Origin: Acidobacteriota bacterium
GTDB taxonomy: Bacteria > Acidobacteriota > Terriglobia > 20CM-2-55-15
Assembly (NCBI GenBank): GCA_003223895.1
Contig: QHXD01000062.1
Location: 1-21,577, forward strand
Length of the DNA: 21,577 nucleotides
Reading direction: 5' to 3'
The translations under genes were made by a program, and so were the position numbers. The notes beneath the pieces are model-generated. The model worked only from the letters and a program-made list of their open reading frames with translations. It did no database searches and was not told the origin of the DNA. This document shows positions 8,631-15,125 of the stretch, one piece after another; the stretch's first letter is position 1, and the number at the start of each line of letters is the position of its first letter.

Positions 8631-8764
8631 ACGCGGGCTAAAGCCCGCGACTACATTGGGAACCATCTCCATGCCCCAATTTACATTGGGAACCATCTCC
8701 ATGCCCCAATTTACATTGGGAACCATCTCCATGCCCCAATGTAGTCGCGGGCTTTAGCCTGCGT
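8631..8764. repeat. Inverted REP pair (BIME-like) between nusA and infB
   Basis: Bases 8631-8660 and 8735-8764 are inverted copies with one mismatch. Each contains the REP unit seen elsewhere here: a GTAG tetranucleotide next to a hairpin with CGCGGGC/GCCCGCG arms and a TTTA-type loop (the right copy reads GCCTGCG). In this pair the GTAG ends face inward, and three tandem 30-bp units lie between. The composite lies in the 197-bp nusA-infB gap, 35 bases upstream of the infB start, so it would be transcribed in the operon mRNA. Confidence 0.9.
8651..8740. repeat. Three tandem 30-bp units, each a mini-hairpin
   Basis: Three copies at 8651-8680, 8681-8710 and 8711-8740 are essentially identical; only the first two bases of copy 1 differ. 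Each unit contains ATTGGG and CCCAAT arms flanking about 15 bases (AACCATCTCCATGC), so each can form its own small hairpin. The outer REP pair partly shares the terminal arms. There are no spacers between the copies, so this is not a CRISPR array. It looks like local amplification inside a palindromic element. Confidence 0.92.
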
Positions 8765-8792
8765 TTCAGAGTGCGAAAGAATATCATTTATT

Positions 8793-10199
8793 TTACTCTT
8801 CCTGCACTTTCTCTTGGCCGCTTTCTTTAACCGCTTCAGTGCTTTCCGCCGGAGGCTGCGGCGTTGGTTCCGGGACAGGTTCGTCCTTGCTGAACATGTG
8901 CTGTTGCGCGAGCCGCTCCATCTGATCCTGGTAAGCCTGCGAATTGGTGTAGTACTCCGAAAGAGCGTCGCTGATTTTCTCGATGGTCTTTCCACCGATA
9001 CCCGGAATGTTTTGCAGATCCTCGGGCGACAGGCCGGCCAACTGCTCCACTGTGCCAATACCGGCCGAGTTCAACTTCTGTATGAGGCTCGCCGTAAGCC
9101 CCGGTATACCTTCCAGCGGAGTAGGTGCCGCCGGCATCTGATCCATCTGGCTTTCGACTTCGGCGCGCTTTTCTTCCTCGCTCTTGATGTCGATGCGCCA
9201 GCCAATCAGCTTTGAAGCGAGACGGACGTTCTGCCCCTTCTTTCCGATTGCAAGCGAGAGCTGGCTGTCTTCGACAACCATCTCCATGATTTTGTCGTTG
9301 CTGTCGACGATCGACACGCGGCTGATCTTTGCCGGACTGATCGAATTGGTGGCGAACGTGACCACGTCGTCGGACCACTGAATGATATCGATCTTCTCGC
9401 CGCGCAATTCCCGGATGATGGACTGCACGCGCGTGCCCTTCATCCCGACGCAAGCGCCGACCGGGTCCACATCCTTTTCACGCGACGAGACAGCAATCTT
9501 CGTTCGTTCGCCGGCCTCGCGGGCGGTGCTTTTGATCTGCACGGTCCCGTCGTAGATTTCGGGCACTTCCGTTTGAAAGAGATGCTGGACCAGCGCGGGA
9601 TCGGTGCGGGACACGATCACCTGCGGACCCTTCGCCGTTTTTTCAACCTTGATGATGATGACGCGAATACGATCGCTCGCCGCGAAGCTTTCGAGCCTCG
9701 ATTGTTCGCGTTTTGGCAGCTTTCCCTCAGTCTTGCCGAGCTCGACGATGATGTCGCCGTTCTCGAAGCGCTTCACAACGCAATTCACCACCTCGCCGAC
9801 ATGCTTGTGGTATTCCGCGTAAACGCTCTCGCGCTCCGCTTCACGAACCTTTTGAAAGATGACCTGCTTTGCCATCTGCGCTGCGATCCGGCCCAGGCCC
9901 ACTGTGGGTTTCTGGAATTCGATCTCCTCTTCCAGTTGAGCGTCGGGCTTGACCGCGCGAGCCTCGTCCAGGGTAATCTCACGAACCGGATTCGTCACGC
10001 TGTCCACGACTTTTCTTACCGCAAACACGTCGATGTCGCCGGTTTCCGGATTGATGCGTCCTCGCAATTCTTCGTTCGACTTGAAGTACTTGCGCGAGGC
10101 CACAACAATCGCGTCCTCGATCGCGTGGATTACGATTTGTGGATCGATCCCTTTTTCTCTGCTGATCTGATCGATCGTTTGGAAGAGCAGATTCGACAT
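8793..10199 (-). CDS. nusA: Transcription termination/antitermination factor NusA
   Basis: 468 residues. NusA binds RNA polymerase and nascent RNA and modulates pausing, termination and antitermination. Domains in order: an N-terminal polymerase-binding domain (1-130, NLLFQTIDQISREKGIDPQIVIHAIEDAI), S1 (about 135-205), KH1 with DPVGACVGMKGTRVQSIIREL (about 240-290), and KH2 with AIGKKGQNVRLASKLIGWRIDI (about 315-345). Then comes a helix-hairpin-helix segment (about 365-415, EGIPGLTASLIQKL and LQNIPGIGGKTIEKI) and an acidic Glu/Pro-rich tail. The ATG at 10199 follows GGGGTG at good spacing. A TTG one codon earlier is less likely. It lies 18 bases after rimP. NusA autoregulates its operon in E. 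coli, which is relevant to the leader hairpin upstream of rimP. Confidence 0.97.
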   Translation of the reverse strand: MSNLLFQTIDQISREKGIDPQIVIHAIEDAIVVASRKYFKSNEELRGRINPETGDIDVFAVRKVVDSVTNPVREITLDEARAVKPDAQLEEEIEFQKPTVGLGRIAAQMAKQVIFQKVREAERESVYAEYHKHVGEVVNCVVKRFENGDIIVELGKTEGKLPKREQSRLESFAASDRIRVIIIKVEKTAKGPQVIVSRTDPALVQHLFQTEVPEIYDGTVQIKSTAREAGERTKIAVSSREKDVDPVGACVGMKGTRVQSIIRELRGEKIDIIQWSDDVVTFATNSISPAKISRVSIVDSNDKIMEMVVEDSQLSLAIGKKGQNVRLASKLIGWRIDIKSEEEKRAEVESQMDQMPAAPTPLEGIPGLTASLIQKLNSAGIGTVEQLAGLSPEDLQNIPGIGGKTIEKISDALSEYYTNSQAYQDQMERLAQQHMFSKDEPVPEPTPQPPAESTEAVKESGQEKVQEE

Positions 10200-10217
10200 C
10201 AATCACCCCGTTTTTGG

Positions 10218-10718
10218 CTACTCAGGCGCATTGCCAGGCCTCGACTTCTCTGCCGCCCAATCCACTTCCAGCCTGGCTTCCTGGATGACGTCCAGCGGGA
10301 TGTCCAGCAGATGGCCCTTCGGTAGTTCCAACCGGACCTTTCCGCCATGTACTCCCAGGAGACGTCCTCGAAAAACTTTCTGTTGATTCAGTGGGATGCG
10401 CGTCTGGATTCTGGCCAACTTCCCATCGAAGCGAGTGTAATCACTTTCCTTGACCAGTTTCCTGTCCAGACCCGGGGAGGAAACTTCCAACGTGTAAGAA
10501 GACGGAATCAGATCTTCAACATCGAGTACCGTTCCTACTTGTTCGCTGATCAACTCGCAATCGCGATGGGAAATTCCGTTCGGCCTGTCGATAAAAATCC
10601 GAAGGATCGAGTTCTTGCCTGCGCCCTTTAGTTCCGCCTCAACTAACTCATATCCCTGGCTTTCTACTACTTCCTCAATGAGCCGCCGGATCCGGTCCCA
10701 CTCGACTCCCATGCTCAT
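10218..10718 (-). CDS. rimP: Ribosome maturation factor RimP
   Basis: 166 residues from the ATG at 10718; a second ATG at 10712 is equally possible. RimP is needed for 30S maturation. Homology starts at VEWDRIRRLIEEVVESQGYELVEAEL. Then come LRIFIDRPNGISHRDCELISEQVGTVLDVEDLIPSSYTLEVSSPGLDRKL, the family hallmark, and a C-terminal SH3-like beta domain (GRLLGVHGGKVRLELPKGHLLDIPLDVIQEARL). The frame is open further upstream through a TTG at 10793, but that codon coincides with the predicted -35 box, so it is rejected. No good ribosome-binding site is visible; the bases before the ATG are the T-tract of a hairpin. It is the first gene of the operon. Confidence 0.94.
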   Translation of the reverse strand: MSMGVEWDRIRRLIEEVVESQGYELVEAELKGAGKNSILRIFIDRPNGISHRDCELISEQVGTVLDVEDLIPSSYTLEVSSPGLDRKLVKESDYTRFDGKLARIQTRIPLNQQKVFRGRLLGVHGGKVRLELPKGHLLDIPLDVIQEARLEVDWAAEKSRPGNAPE

Positions 10719-10723
10719 AACAA

Positions 10724-10748
10724 CAAAAAAGTGGGCGAAACGCCCACT
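10724..10748 (-). terminator. Terminator-like hairpin in the rimP leader
   Basis: On the - strand, GTGGGCG (complement of 10741-10747) pairs perfectly with CGCCCAC (complement of 10731-10737) over a TTT loop, and an extra A-T pair closes the base. TTTTTT (complement of 10725-10730) follows. This is an intrinsic-terminator shape. It lies between a good promoter and the rimP ATG six bases later. It could attenuate the rimP-nusA-infB operon, or stop read-through from the LPS operon upstream. Both are inferences. Confidence 0.75.
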
Positions 10749-10764
10749 CAAAGTCACCTTTTTG

Positions 10765-10793
10765 AGTATAGGTATCGCCCGCGGTGAAATCAA
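10765..10793 (-). promoter_or_regulatory. Sigma-70-type promoter for the rimP-nusA-infB operon
   Basis: On the - strand, TTGATT (complement of 10788-10793) is 4/6 to the -35 consensus. A 17-base spacer follows, and TATACT (complement of 10765-10770) is 5/6 to the -10 consensus. The predicted start would be near 10757-10760, about 40 bases before the rimP ATG, so the leader would consist almost entirely of the hairpin. Spacing and position are ideal. No start site has been mapped. Confidence 0.65.
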
Positions 10794-10930
10794 CGGGTTA
10801 ATTTGGGTTCATTTCGCTCTCCCGTTTGGACCAATGGTTGCCAAAACGTTTCCTGGTACGTTGTCCTGGCGTACGTCGTCCGAAATGTATATTTCCCCAA
10901 AGGTACATTCCCGCAAAAACGCGCTCCCAA

Positions 10931-10959
10931 AATGTAGTCGCGGGCTTTAGCCCGCGTTT
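10931..10959 (+). repeat. REP element, left flank of RAYT
   Basis: A GTAG tetranucleotide is followed by a CGCGGGC-TTTA-GCCCGCG hairpin. It matches the inverted copy at 11449-11477 at 28 of 29 positions. The GTAG end points away from the transposase gene. GTAG next to an imperfect palindrome is the recognised form of a REP bound by RAYT proteins. The rest of 10794-10930 holds no supported gene; only a weak AATGTA/TACATT inverted repeat was noticed. Confidence 0.9.
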
Positions 10960-10968
10960 GTTGATTCT

Positions 10969-11447
10969 ATGGGCACTAAACATCATCGCCTACCAAGAGA
11001 GTGTTACAAAGGTCGGATCGCCGTTTCGTTCACGCTCTGTCTCGAGAAGCGAGATCCATTTTTCGTAGAACGGAATCTTGTCCGACTTTTCGTCGACATT
11101 TTGAAAAAGTCGCCGAAAAACATCACTTCTTCGCAATCTATTGCTTTATGCCGGAACACCTTCACATGATCTTCCTGGGGTGCCATGAAAACACTCACCT
11201 GCTTCAAGCTCTTGAAGATTTCAAGCAAGCAACCGGCTACCTTCTGGCAAGGCGCTATCTGAAGACGAAGTGGGAGAAGAGCTTTCATGATCGGATTCTT
11301 CGGTCCAAGGAATTGGGAGCGCACCTTCGATATGTTCTGAACAATCCGGTTCGCAGAGGATTGGTGGAGAATTGGCGCGAGTATCAGTTCTCGGGAGCAA
11401 TTGGGCTCGATTTGGAGGCTCTATTGGAAAATCTGGCAACCGAATAA
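10969..11447 (+). pseudogene. REP-associated tyrosine transposase (RAYT), frameshifted
   Basis: RAYTs are single-domain Y1/HUH nucleases related to IS200/IS605 TnpA that act on REP palindromes. The N-terminal part (GTKHHRLPRECYKGRIAVSFTLCLEKRDPFF, 10969 to about 11108) is in one frame. The catalytic part is in the -1 frame: CFMPEHLHMIF with the HxH metal motif, FKQATGYLLARRY, and YVLNNPVRRGLV with a conserved Tyr region. The switch lies at five As (11104-11108). Adding one A would give ...FVDILKK-VAEKHHFFAIYCFMPEHLH, about 159 residues, the family size. The gene is flanked by inverted REPs, its likely cognate sites. As written it would not make an intact enzyme. A homopolymer sequencing error is the main alternative. 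No ribosome-binding site is obvious. Confidence 0.88.
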
Positions 11448-11448
11448 C

Positions 11449-11477
11449 GAACGCGGGCTAAAGCCCGCGACTACATT
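11449..11477 (-). repeat. REP element, right flank of RAYT
   Basis: This is the inverted copy of the REP at 10931-10959 and begins two bases after the RAYT stop codon. Its outer end contributes the TAG stop codon (complement of 11471-11473) of the - strand methyltransferase gene. On that strand the palindrome would be the first structure after the stop codon. Confidence 0.9.
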
Positions 11478-12010
11478 AGAAGACGATTGCCCATTTTGAG
11501 CCACGACTTGATGATGAGCAGCCCCACCGCCCCCAGAAACCCCAGGGCCACGTTGTATTCGCGGTTGGAGAGGTATTGGTCGAAGGAAAAGCAAGGGCGA
11601 AACCGAAGCGTTGGGAGAGGGAAGAAGCGAGGAACTGCGGCTTTGTAAAGGCGGAAATCGTCAGGGAAAAGCCGTGCGAGATGAGCTTCTTCGCGAAGCA
11701 TGACCGTTGGATAGATGAGCATGAAAGGGACCAGCAGTAAAACGGCTGCCAGTTCATTCGCGCTCATGATAGCGAAGCCGGCGGCGAGCAGGGAACTGCC
11801 GAAGTAAAGCGGATTGCGCGTCAATGCATACACGCCTGTAGTTGCGAGAGTGGAATCCTTTTTGATGATGCCGGCGGCCAGGGCACGAAATAGAGCGCCG
11901 ATCAATGCAACCGGTAAACCCACGAGGATTGAAGTTTGAGTCGGTTCCGCGAGGTACAGAACTGCGGCCGCGATCACGAAGCCGAGCGGAACGCGAAGTT
12001 TCTGTACCAT
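11471..12010 (-). CDS. ICMT/PEMT-like integral membrane methyltransferase
   Basis: 179 residues with about four to five hydrophobic segments (for example FVIAAAVLYL, ILVGLPVALIGALFRALAAG, YFGSSLLAAGFAIM, LLLVPFMLIYPTVML, ALGFLGAVGLLII). The isoprenylcysteine carboxyl methyltransferase-type core is present: STLATTGVYALTRNPLYFG, then REEAHLARLFPDDFRLYKAAVPRFFPL, including the conserved RNP-Y and the EE-H-L...F...Y pattern of the SAM-binding C-terminal region. The substrate is unknown; bacterial homologues methylate or modify diverse lipids and small molecules. The ATG overlaps the preceding heptosyltransferase stop (TGATG), so translation is probably coupled, which hints at an envelope substrate. 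A GTG one codon earlier is an alternative start. The stop codon lies inside a REP element. Confidence 0.82.
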   Translation of the reverse strand: MVQKLRVPLGFVIAAAVLYLAEPTQTSILVGLPVALIGALFRALAAGIIKKDSTLATTGVYALTRNPLYFGSSLLAAGFAIMSANELAAVLLLVPFMLIYPTVMLREEAHLARLFPDDFRLYKAAVPRFFPLPTLRFRPCFSFDQYLSNREYNVALGFLGAVGLLIIKSWLKMGNRLLM

Positions 12011-13077
12011 CACCCGGCAAGTTCGAGGCGTTTGCGGCAGGCTTCGTAAACGTGGTCAACCGTGATATCCACGATGCATTGCCAGTGTTCGAGGGGACAT
12101 TTGTCGCGCTCGTAACACGGCCGGCAAGGCAGCCGCCGTTCCACGACGATATCGTCTCGCCGAAACGGTCCGTTCCGATCGCTGCTCGTCGGGCCGAATA
12201 TCGAAACGATCGGCGTCCCCGCTGCAGCGGCAAAATGCATCGGGCCCGTGTCCCCGCCCACAAACAACTTTGCTCCCTCGCACAGCGCGACAAGCTCTTC
12301 CAGCGACGTCGGAACTTCGCGAACGCCATTTCCGGCCGAGCGGACCAGGTTGCGCACAAGGCTCTCTTCGCCCGGACCCCATGTTACCGCAACGGGCAGT
12401 CCGTCATTAATCAACCTCGCAGCGAGCTCGCCGTATCGTTCGGCCTGCCAGCATTTCGTTTTCCAGTTGCCTCCGGGATTAATAACGACATAGTCCGCCA
12501 GGCCTTCCAATTTTTTCTTTACGCTTCTCCTGGCTGTGTCGGTTGCACGCAATGGAACTTCAACTTGCCAATCGGGATCGATACCGAGCGGCTTCAGCAG
12601 CTCCATTTGCTGATCGATGATGTGGATGCGCTTCGGCGTGACGACCTCGGTGTAGAAGAATCGGCTAACCGACTCCCTGAGGAAATCGCGTTCCCACCCG
12701 ATCCGGATCGGAGCACCCGACAGGTATGCGAAGAAAGCCGATTTGACCAGGCCCTGAAAATCGATCGTGCAATCGTATCCGTCCGTGCGCAGAGCCCAGA
12801 CGAATTCCGCGATCTCCTTCGCGCTGCCAATGCCGGGGCTATTGCGCCACTGATATGTATCGATCGGTATCAGGCGGACCTCCAGCCCGCTCAGGTCGAC
12901 GACGATCCGGTTCTTCCTCTCGATAAGCCAGTCGATTTCAGCCTGCGGGAACGCTCTCCGCAATTGCGCGACCGATGGCAGGCAATGAACGATATCGCCC
13001 AGCGATCCAAATTTCACAACAAGGAACCGTCCTGGCCTTGCGCTTTTCAAGCTTTCGATTTTCGCCTTCGTTATCAT
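12010..13077 (-). CDS. waaC: Heptosyltransferase (GT9), probably heptosyltransferase I
   Basis: 355 residues. GT9 enzymes transfer L-glycero-D-manno-heptose from ADP-heptose to the LPS inner core at the cytoplasmic face. Seen: RFLVVKFGSLGDIVHCLPSV, the N-terminal acceptor-domain signature with the catalytic-type Asp; IDTYQWRNS and DFQGLVKSAFFAYLSGAPIRIGW, which resemble WaaC; and in the C-terminal Rossmann domain VINPGGNWKTKCW and LFVGGDTGPMHFAAAAGTPIVSIFGPTSS. A Cys-rich CRPCYERDKCPLEHWQC follows, similar to the tail of the WaaF here. It lies 43 bases after rfaE2. The choice of transferase I over other GT9 members rests on motif resemblance. Confidence 0.85.
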   Translation of the reverse strand: MITKAKIESLKSARPGRFLVVKFGSLGDIVHCLPSVAQLRRAFPQAEIDWLIERKNRIVVDLSGLEVRLIPIDTYQWRNSPGIGSAKEIAEFVWALRTDGYDCTIDFQGLVKSAFFAYLSGAPIRIGWERDFLRESVSRFFYTEVVTPKRIHIIDQQMELLKPLGIDPDWQVEVPLRATDTARRSVKKKLEGLADYVVINPGGNWKTKCWQAERYGELAARLINDGLPVAVTWGPGEESLVRNLVRSAGNGVREVPTSLEELVALCEGAKLFVGGDTGPMHFAAAAGTPIVSIFGPTSSDRNGPFRRDDIVVERRLPCRPCYERDKCPLEHWQCIVDITVDHVYEACRKRLELAG

Positions 13078-13120
13078 TTGTTCACTGGCTGCGCCCTATC
13101 GGGCTTGCATTCGCAGCCGC

Positions 13121-13591
13121 TCATCTATCCACTCGCTGCGCCTTCTCCAAAATCCTTTCAATGATGCCACGAGTCGAATGGTTTTTGGGATCACCTGTGA
13201 TGCGGACCGAACCGCCGTATGCGAGGACTTTGTCCCGCTCCGGCACCGTCTCCTCCGTGTAGTCGGTGCCTTTGGCGTGCACGGCCGGGCGCAGAATATC
13301 CAGTACTCGAGAGACATCGGGCTCGTCGAAAACGACGATGTAGTCCACACAACCGAGTGCCGACACCAATGCGATGCGCTCATTCTCGGTCAGAATCGGC
13401 CGGCCTTCATCTTTGATAGTCCTCACCGAACGGTCGCTGTTGATGGCCACCACCAGAGCGTCTCCCAGTTTCCGTGCACCTTGCAGGTATCGGAGATGAC
13501 CAACGTGCAGAATGTCGAAACAGCCGTTGGCAAGCACAACCTTCTTTTCCTTCAGCAGCTCCGGCAAATCTTCCAGCCGCCGGAGTTTCAT
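13121..13591 (-). CDS. rfaE2: D-glycero-beta-D-manno-heptose 1-phosphate adenylyltransferase
   Basis: 156 residues, a stand-alone version of the C-terminal half of E. coli HldE. It transfers AMP from ATP to heptose 1-phosphate to form ADP-D-glycero-D-manno-heptose. Cytidylyltransferase-fold motifs are intact: VLANGCFDILHVGHLRYLQGAR (with HxGH), VVAINSDRSVRTIKDEGRPI, and the C-terminal STRGIIERI (an ISTS-type motif, here HSTR). Its ATG overlaps the stop of the kinase gene by four bases (ATGA), consistent with coordinated expression of the two halves. Confidence 0.94.
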   Translation of the reverse strand: MKLRRLEDLPELLKEKKVVLANGCFDILHVGHLRYLQGARKLGDALVVAINSDRSVRTIKDEGRPILTENERIALVSALGCVDYIVVFDEPDVSRVLDILRPAVHAKGTDYTEETVPERDKVLAYGGSVRITGDPKNHSTRGIIERILEKAQRVDR

Positions 13592-14577
13592 GAGATATCG
13601 TCCTTCACGGCCTGGAGCAGTTCGTCGTAGGTCACCGGACGCGTCCCATACTTCATGACGACAATCCCTCCGGCGTAGTTGGCAAGCTGGGCCGCCTCAT
13701 AGTAATTGCCGCCGGCGGCAAGCGCGAGCGTGAAGGTTGCAATGACGGTATCACCGGCCCCGGTGACGTCGGCGATTTCATCCGTACCGTGGACCGGAAT
13801 ATGGGCGGTTTTCTTGCCCCGCTCGAACAGCGCCATTCCGTCCTTGCCGCGCGTGATGAGCAGTGCGTCGTGCTTCAGCTTGCGCAGAAGCGTTCGTCCG
13901 GCCCATTCGAGTTTTTTCGCGTCATTTCCAATAGGCTCACCCAGTGCCGCCTCGACTTCAGGCTCATTCGGAGTCGCAGCGGTCATCTGCGAAAAACTCT
14001 CCAGCGAGAAGCGAGAATCGATCGTCGCCGGAATTCCGTTCGTCCGGACTTTCGAGATGAGCTGCGGCGTGACCAGGCCGTAACCGTAATCAGAGACGAG
14101 CAGCGCATGCGCGTTGGCCAGCGCCAGCTTCAGTTTTTGGTCGAGGCCGGTATGCATTTGCGCCTTGTCGTTCGGGAGGGGACCGCCCGAGTCCAGACGC
14201 ACGATCTGCTGGCGCTGCGAATGAACAGCTCCCGCCAGAATGCGCATCTTCGTGGGTGTTCGGTAAGACTTCGCCACGCGGATTGCGCTCACGTCGATTT
14301 CAAGATTCGCAAAGTATTCGACCAGCTGATTGCCTTCGGCGTCGTCGCCGACAATGCCGACCGGCACCGGCCTGGCGCCCAGCGCCCATAGATTGTGAAC
14401 GGCATTGGCCCCGCCGCCCGGCACTGTCTGCGTTTCCCGGTGATTCAGAATCAGGACCGGCGCCTCACGTGAGATCCTCGATATTTCACCATAAACAAAG
14501 ACATCCGCGACCAGATCGCCGAAGACAACGACGCGCTTGCCTTTGAATTGTTCGATGAGTGCACGAAGACGACTCAC
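13588..14577 (-). CDS. rfaE1: D-glycero-beta-D-manno-heptose 7-phosphate kinase
   Basis: 329 residues, the PfkB/ribokinase-fold half of HldE as a separate gene. It phosphorylates D-glycero-D-manno-heptose 7-phosphate at C1. Seen: GDLVADVFVYGEISRISREAPV, the VPGGGANAVHNLWALGA substrate-binding segment, LLVSDYGYGLV, LLITRGKDGMALFE, and the ATP-site/catalytic motif DVTGAGDTVIATFTLALA with the catalytic Asp in GAGD. The start is a GTG overlapping the gmhB TGA by four bases (GTGA). The gene ends in an ATGA overlap with the adenylyltransferase gene. Confidence 0.95.
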   Translation of the reverse strand: MSRLRALIEQFKGKRVVVFGDLVADVFVYGEISRISREAPVLILNHRETQTVPGGGANAVHNLWALGARPVPVGIVGDDAEGNQLVEYFANLEIDVSAIRVAKSYRTPTKMRILAGAVHSQRQQIVRLDSGGPLPNDKAQMHTGLDQKLKLALANAHALLVSDYGYGLVTPQLISKVRTNGIPATIDSRFSLESFSQMTAATPNEPEVEAALGEPIGNDAKKLEWAGRTLLRKLKHDALLITRGKDGMALFERGKKTAHIPVHGTDEIADVTGAGDTVIATFTLALAAGGNYYEAAQLANYAGGIVVMKYGTRPVTYDELLQAVKDDIS

Positions 14578-15125
14578 ATCAGCCCTCCAGCGAGAATCGC
14601 ATCCACGGCTTCCTTCAGGTTTTCAGCCACCAGATGTGGCTGAGGATCGCGAGCCATGAACATTTCGCGTTGCTCGCGACCGTAGCCGGTCAGCACGAGT
14701 ACGGACTTGGCCCCCGCGGCATAGGCTGTTTCGACGTCGATTTGCTTGTCGCCGACCACGTACGATTCAGTCAGGTCGATATCCAGATCTTTTTGCGCCT
14801 GCAGCAGCATACCGGGATTCGGCTTCCGGCATTCACAGCCCGCATCGGGGGCGTGTGGACAGAAGTAGATGGCATCCAGCCTGGCGCCGTGGCGTGAGAG
14901 TTCGGCCTGCAGGATATCGTGAACTTGATGGACCATCGATTCCTCGAAATAGCCTCGCCCGATTCCGGACTGGTTGGTGACCAGGACCGCCTTCATCCCG
15001 CTCTCGTTGATTCTGCGGATTGCCGGGCCCGCATACGCATAGGGCTTGTACAGGCCGGCATCATACATGTACCCGATTTCTTCGGATACCGTTCCATCGC
15101 GGTCCATGAAGACGGCTCTATGCAT
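14574..15125 (-). CDS. gmhB: D-glycero-beta-D-manno-heptose 1,7-bisphosphate 7-phosphatase
   Basis: 183 residues, the usual size. This HAD-superfamily phosphatase removes the 7-phosphate between the two HldE steps of ADP-heptose synthesis. Motifs: FMDRDGTVSEEIGY (DxD nucleophile), VLVTNQSGIGRGYF, and the GmhB-type zinc loop CPHAPDAGCECRKPNPGML (Cys-His-Cys-Cys), then YVVGDKQIDVETAYAAGAKSVLV (motif IV). The ATG at 15125 overlaps the waaF stop by one base (TAATG). The frame is open upstream, but that part is the antisense shadow of the waaF C-terminus. The gene leads directly into rfaE1. Confidence 0.94.
   Translation of the reverse strand: MHRAVFMDRDGTVSEEIGYMYDAGLYKPYAYAGPAIRRINESGMKAVLVTNQSGIGRGYFEESMVHQVHDILQAELSRHGARLDAIYFCPHAPDAGCECRKPNPGMLLQAQKDLDIDLTESYVVGDKQIDVETAYAAGAKSVLVLTGYGREQREMFMARDPQPHLVAENLKEAVDAILAGGLM

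Noticed and set aside
8651..8740. Three 30-bp direct repeats as a small CRISPR array
   Set aside because: The copies are contiguous with no unique spacers, lie inside an inverted REP pair, and no cas gene is near.
10719..10793. N-terminal extension of RimP from a TTG at 10793
   Set aside because: The extra residues encode the promoter and hairpin, not a RimP domain; the TTG is part of the -35 box.
10798..10986. Short - strand ORF overlapping the left REP
   Set aside because: The part reading RGLKPATTF is simply a translation of the REP palindrome, and nothing else in it is recognisable.
11098..11115. Programmed -1 frameshift in the RAYT as a firm call
   Set aside because: The run has only five As, so the P-site tRNA would re-pair poorly after slipping, and RAYTs are not known to need frameshifting; a lost base is simpler.
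11905..13164. 419-codon + strand frame antisense to the heptosyltransferase
   Set aside because: The - strand protein has clear GT9 motifs and fits the operon; the + strand peptide is a shadow.
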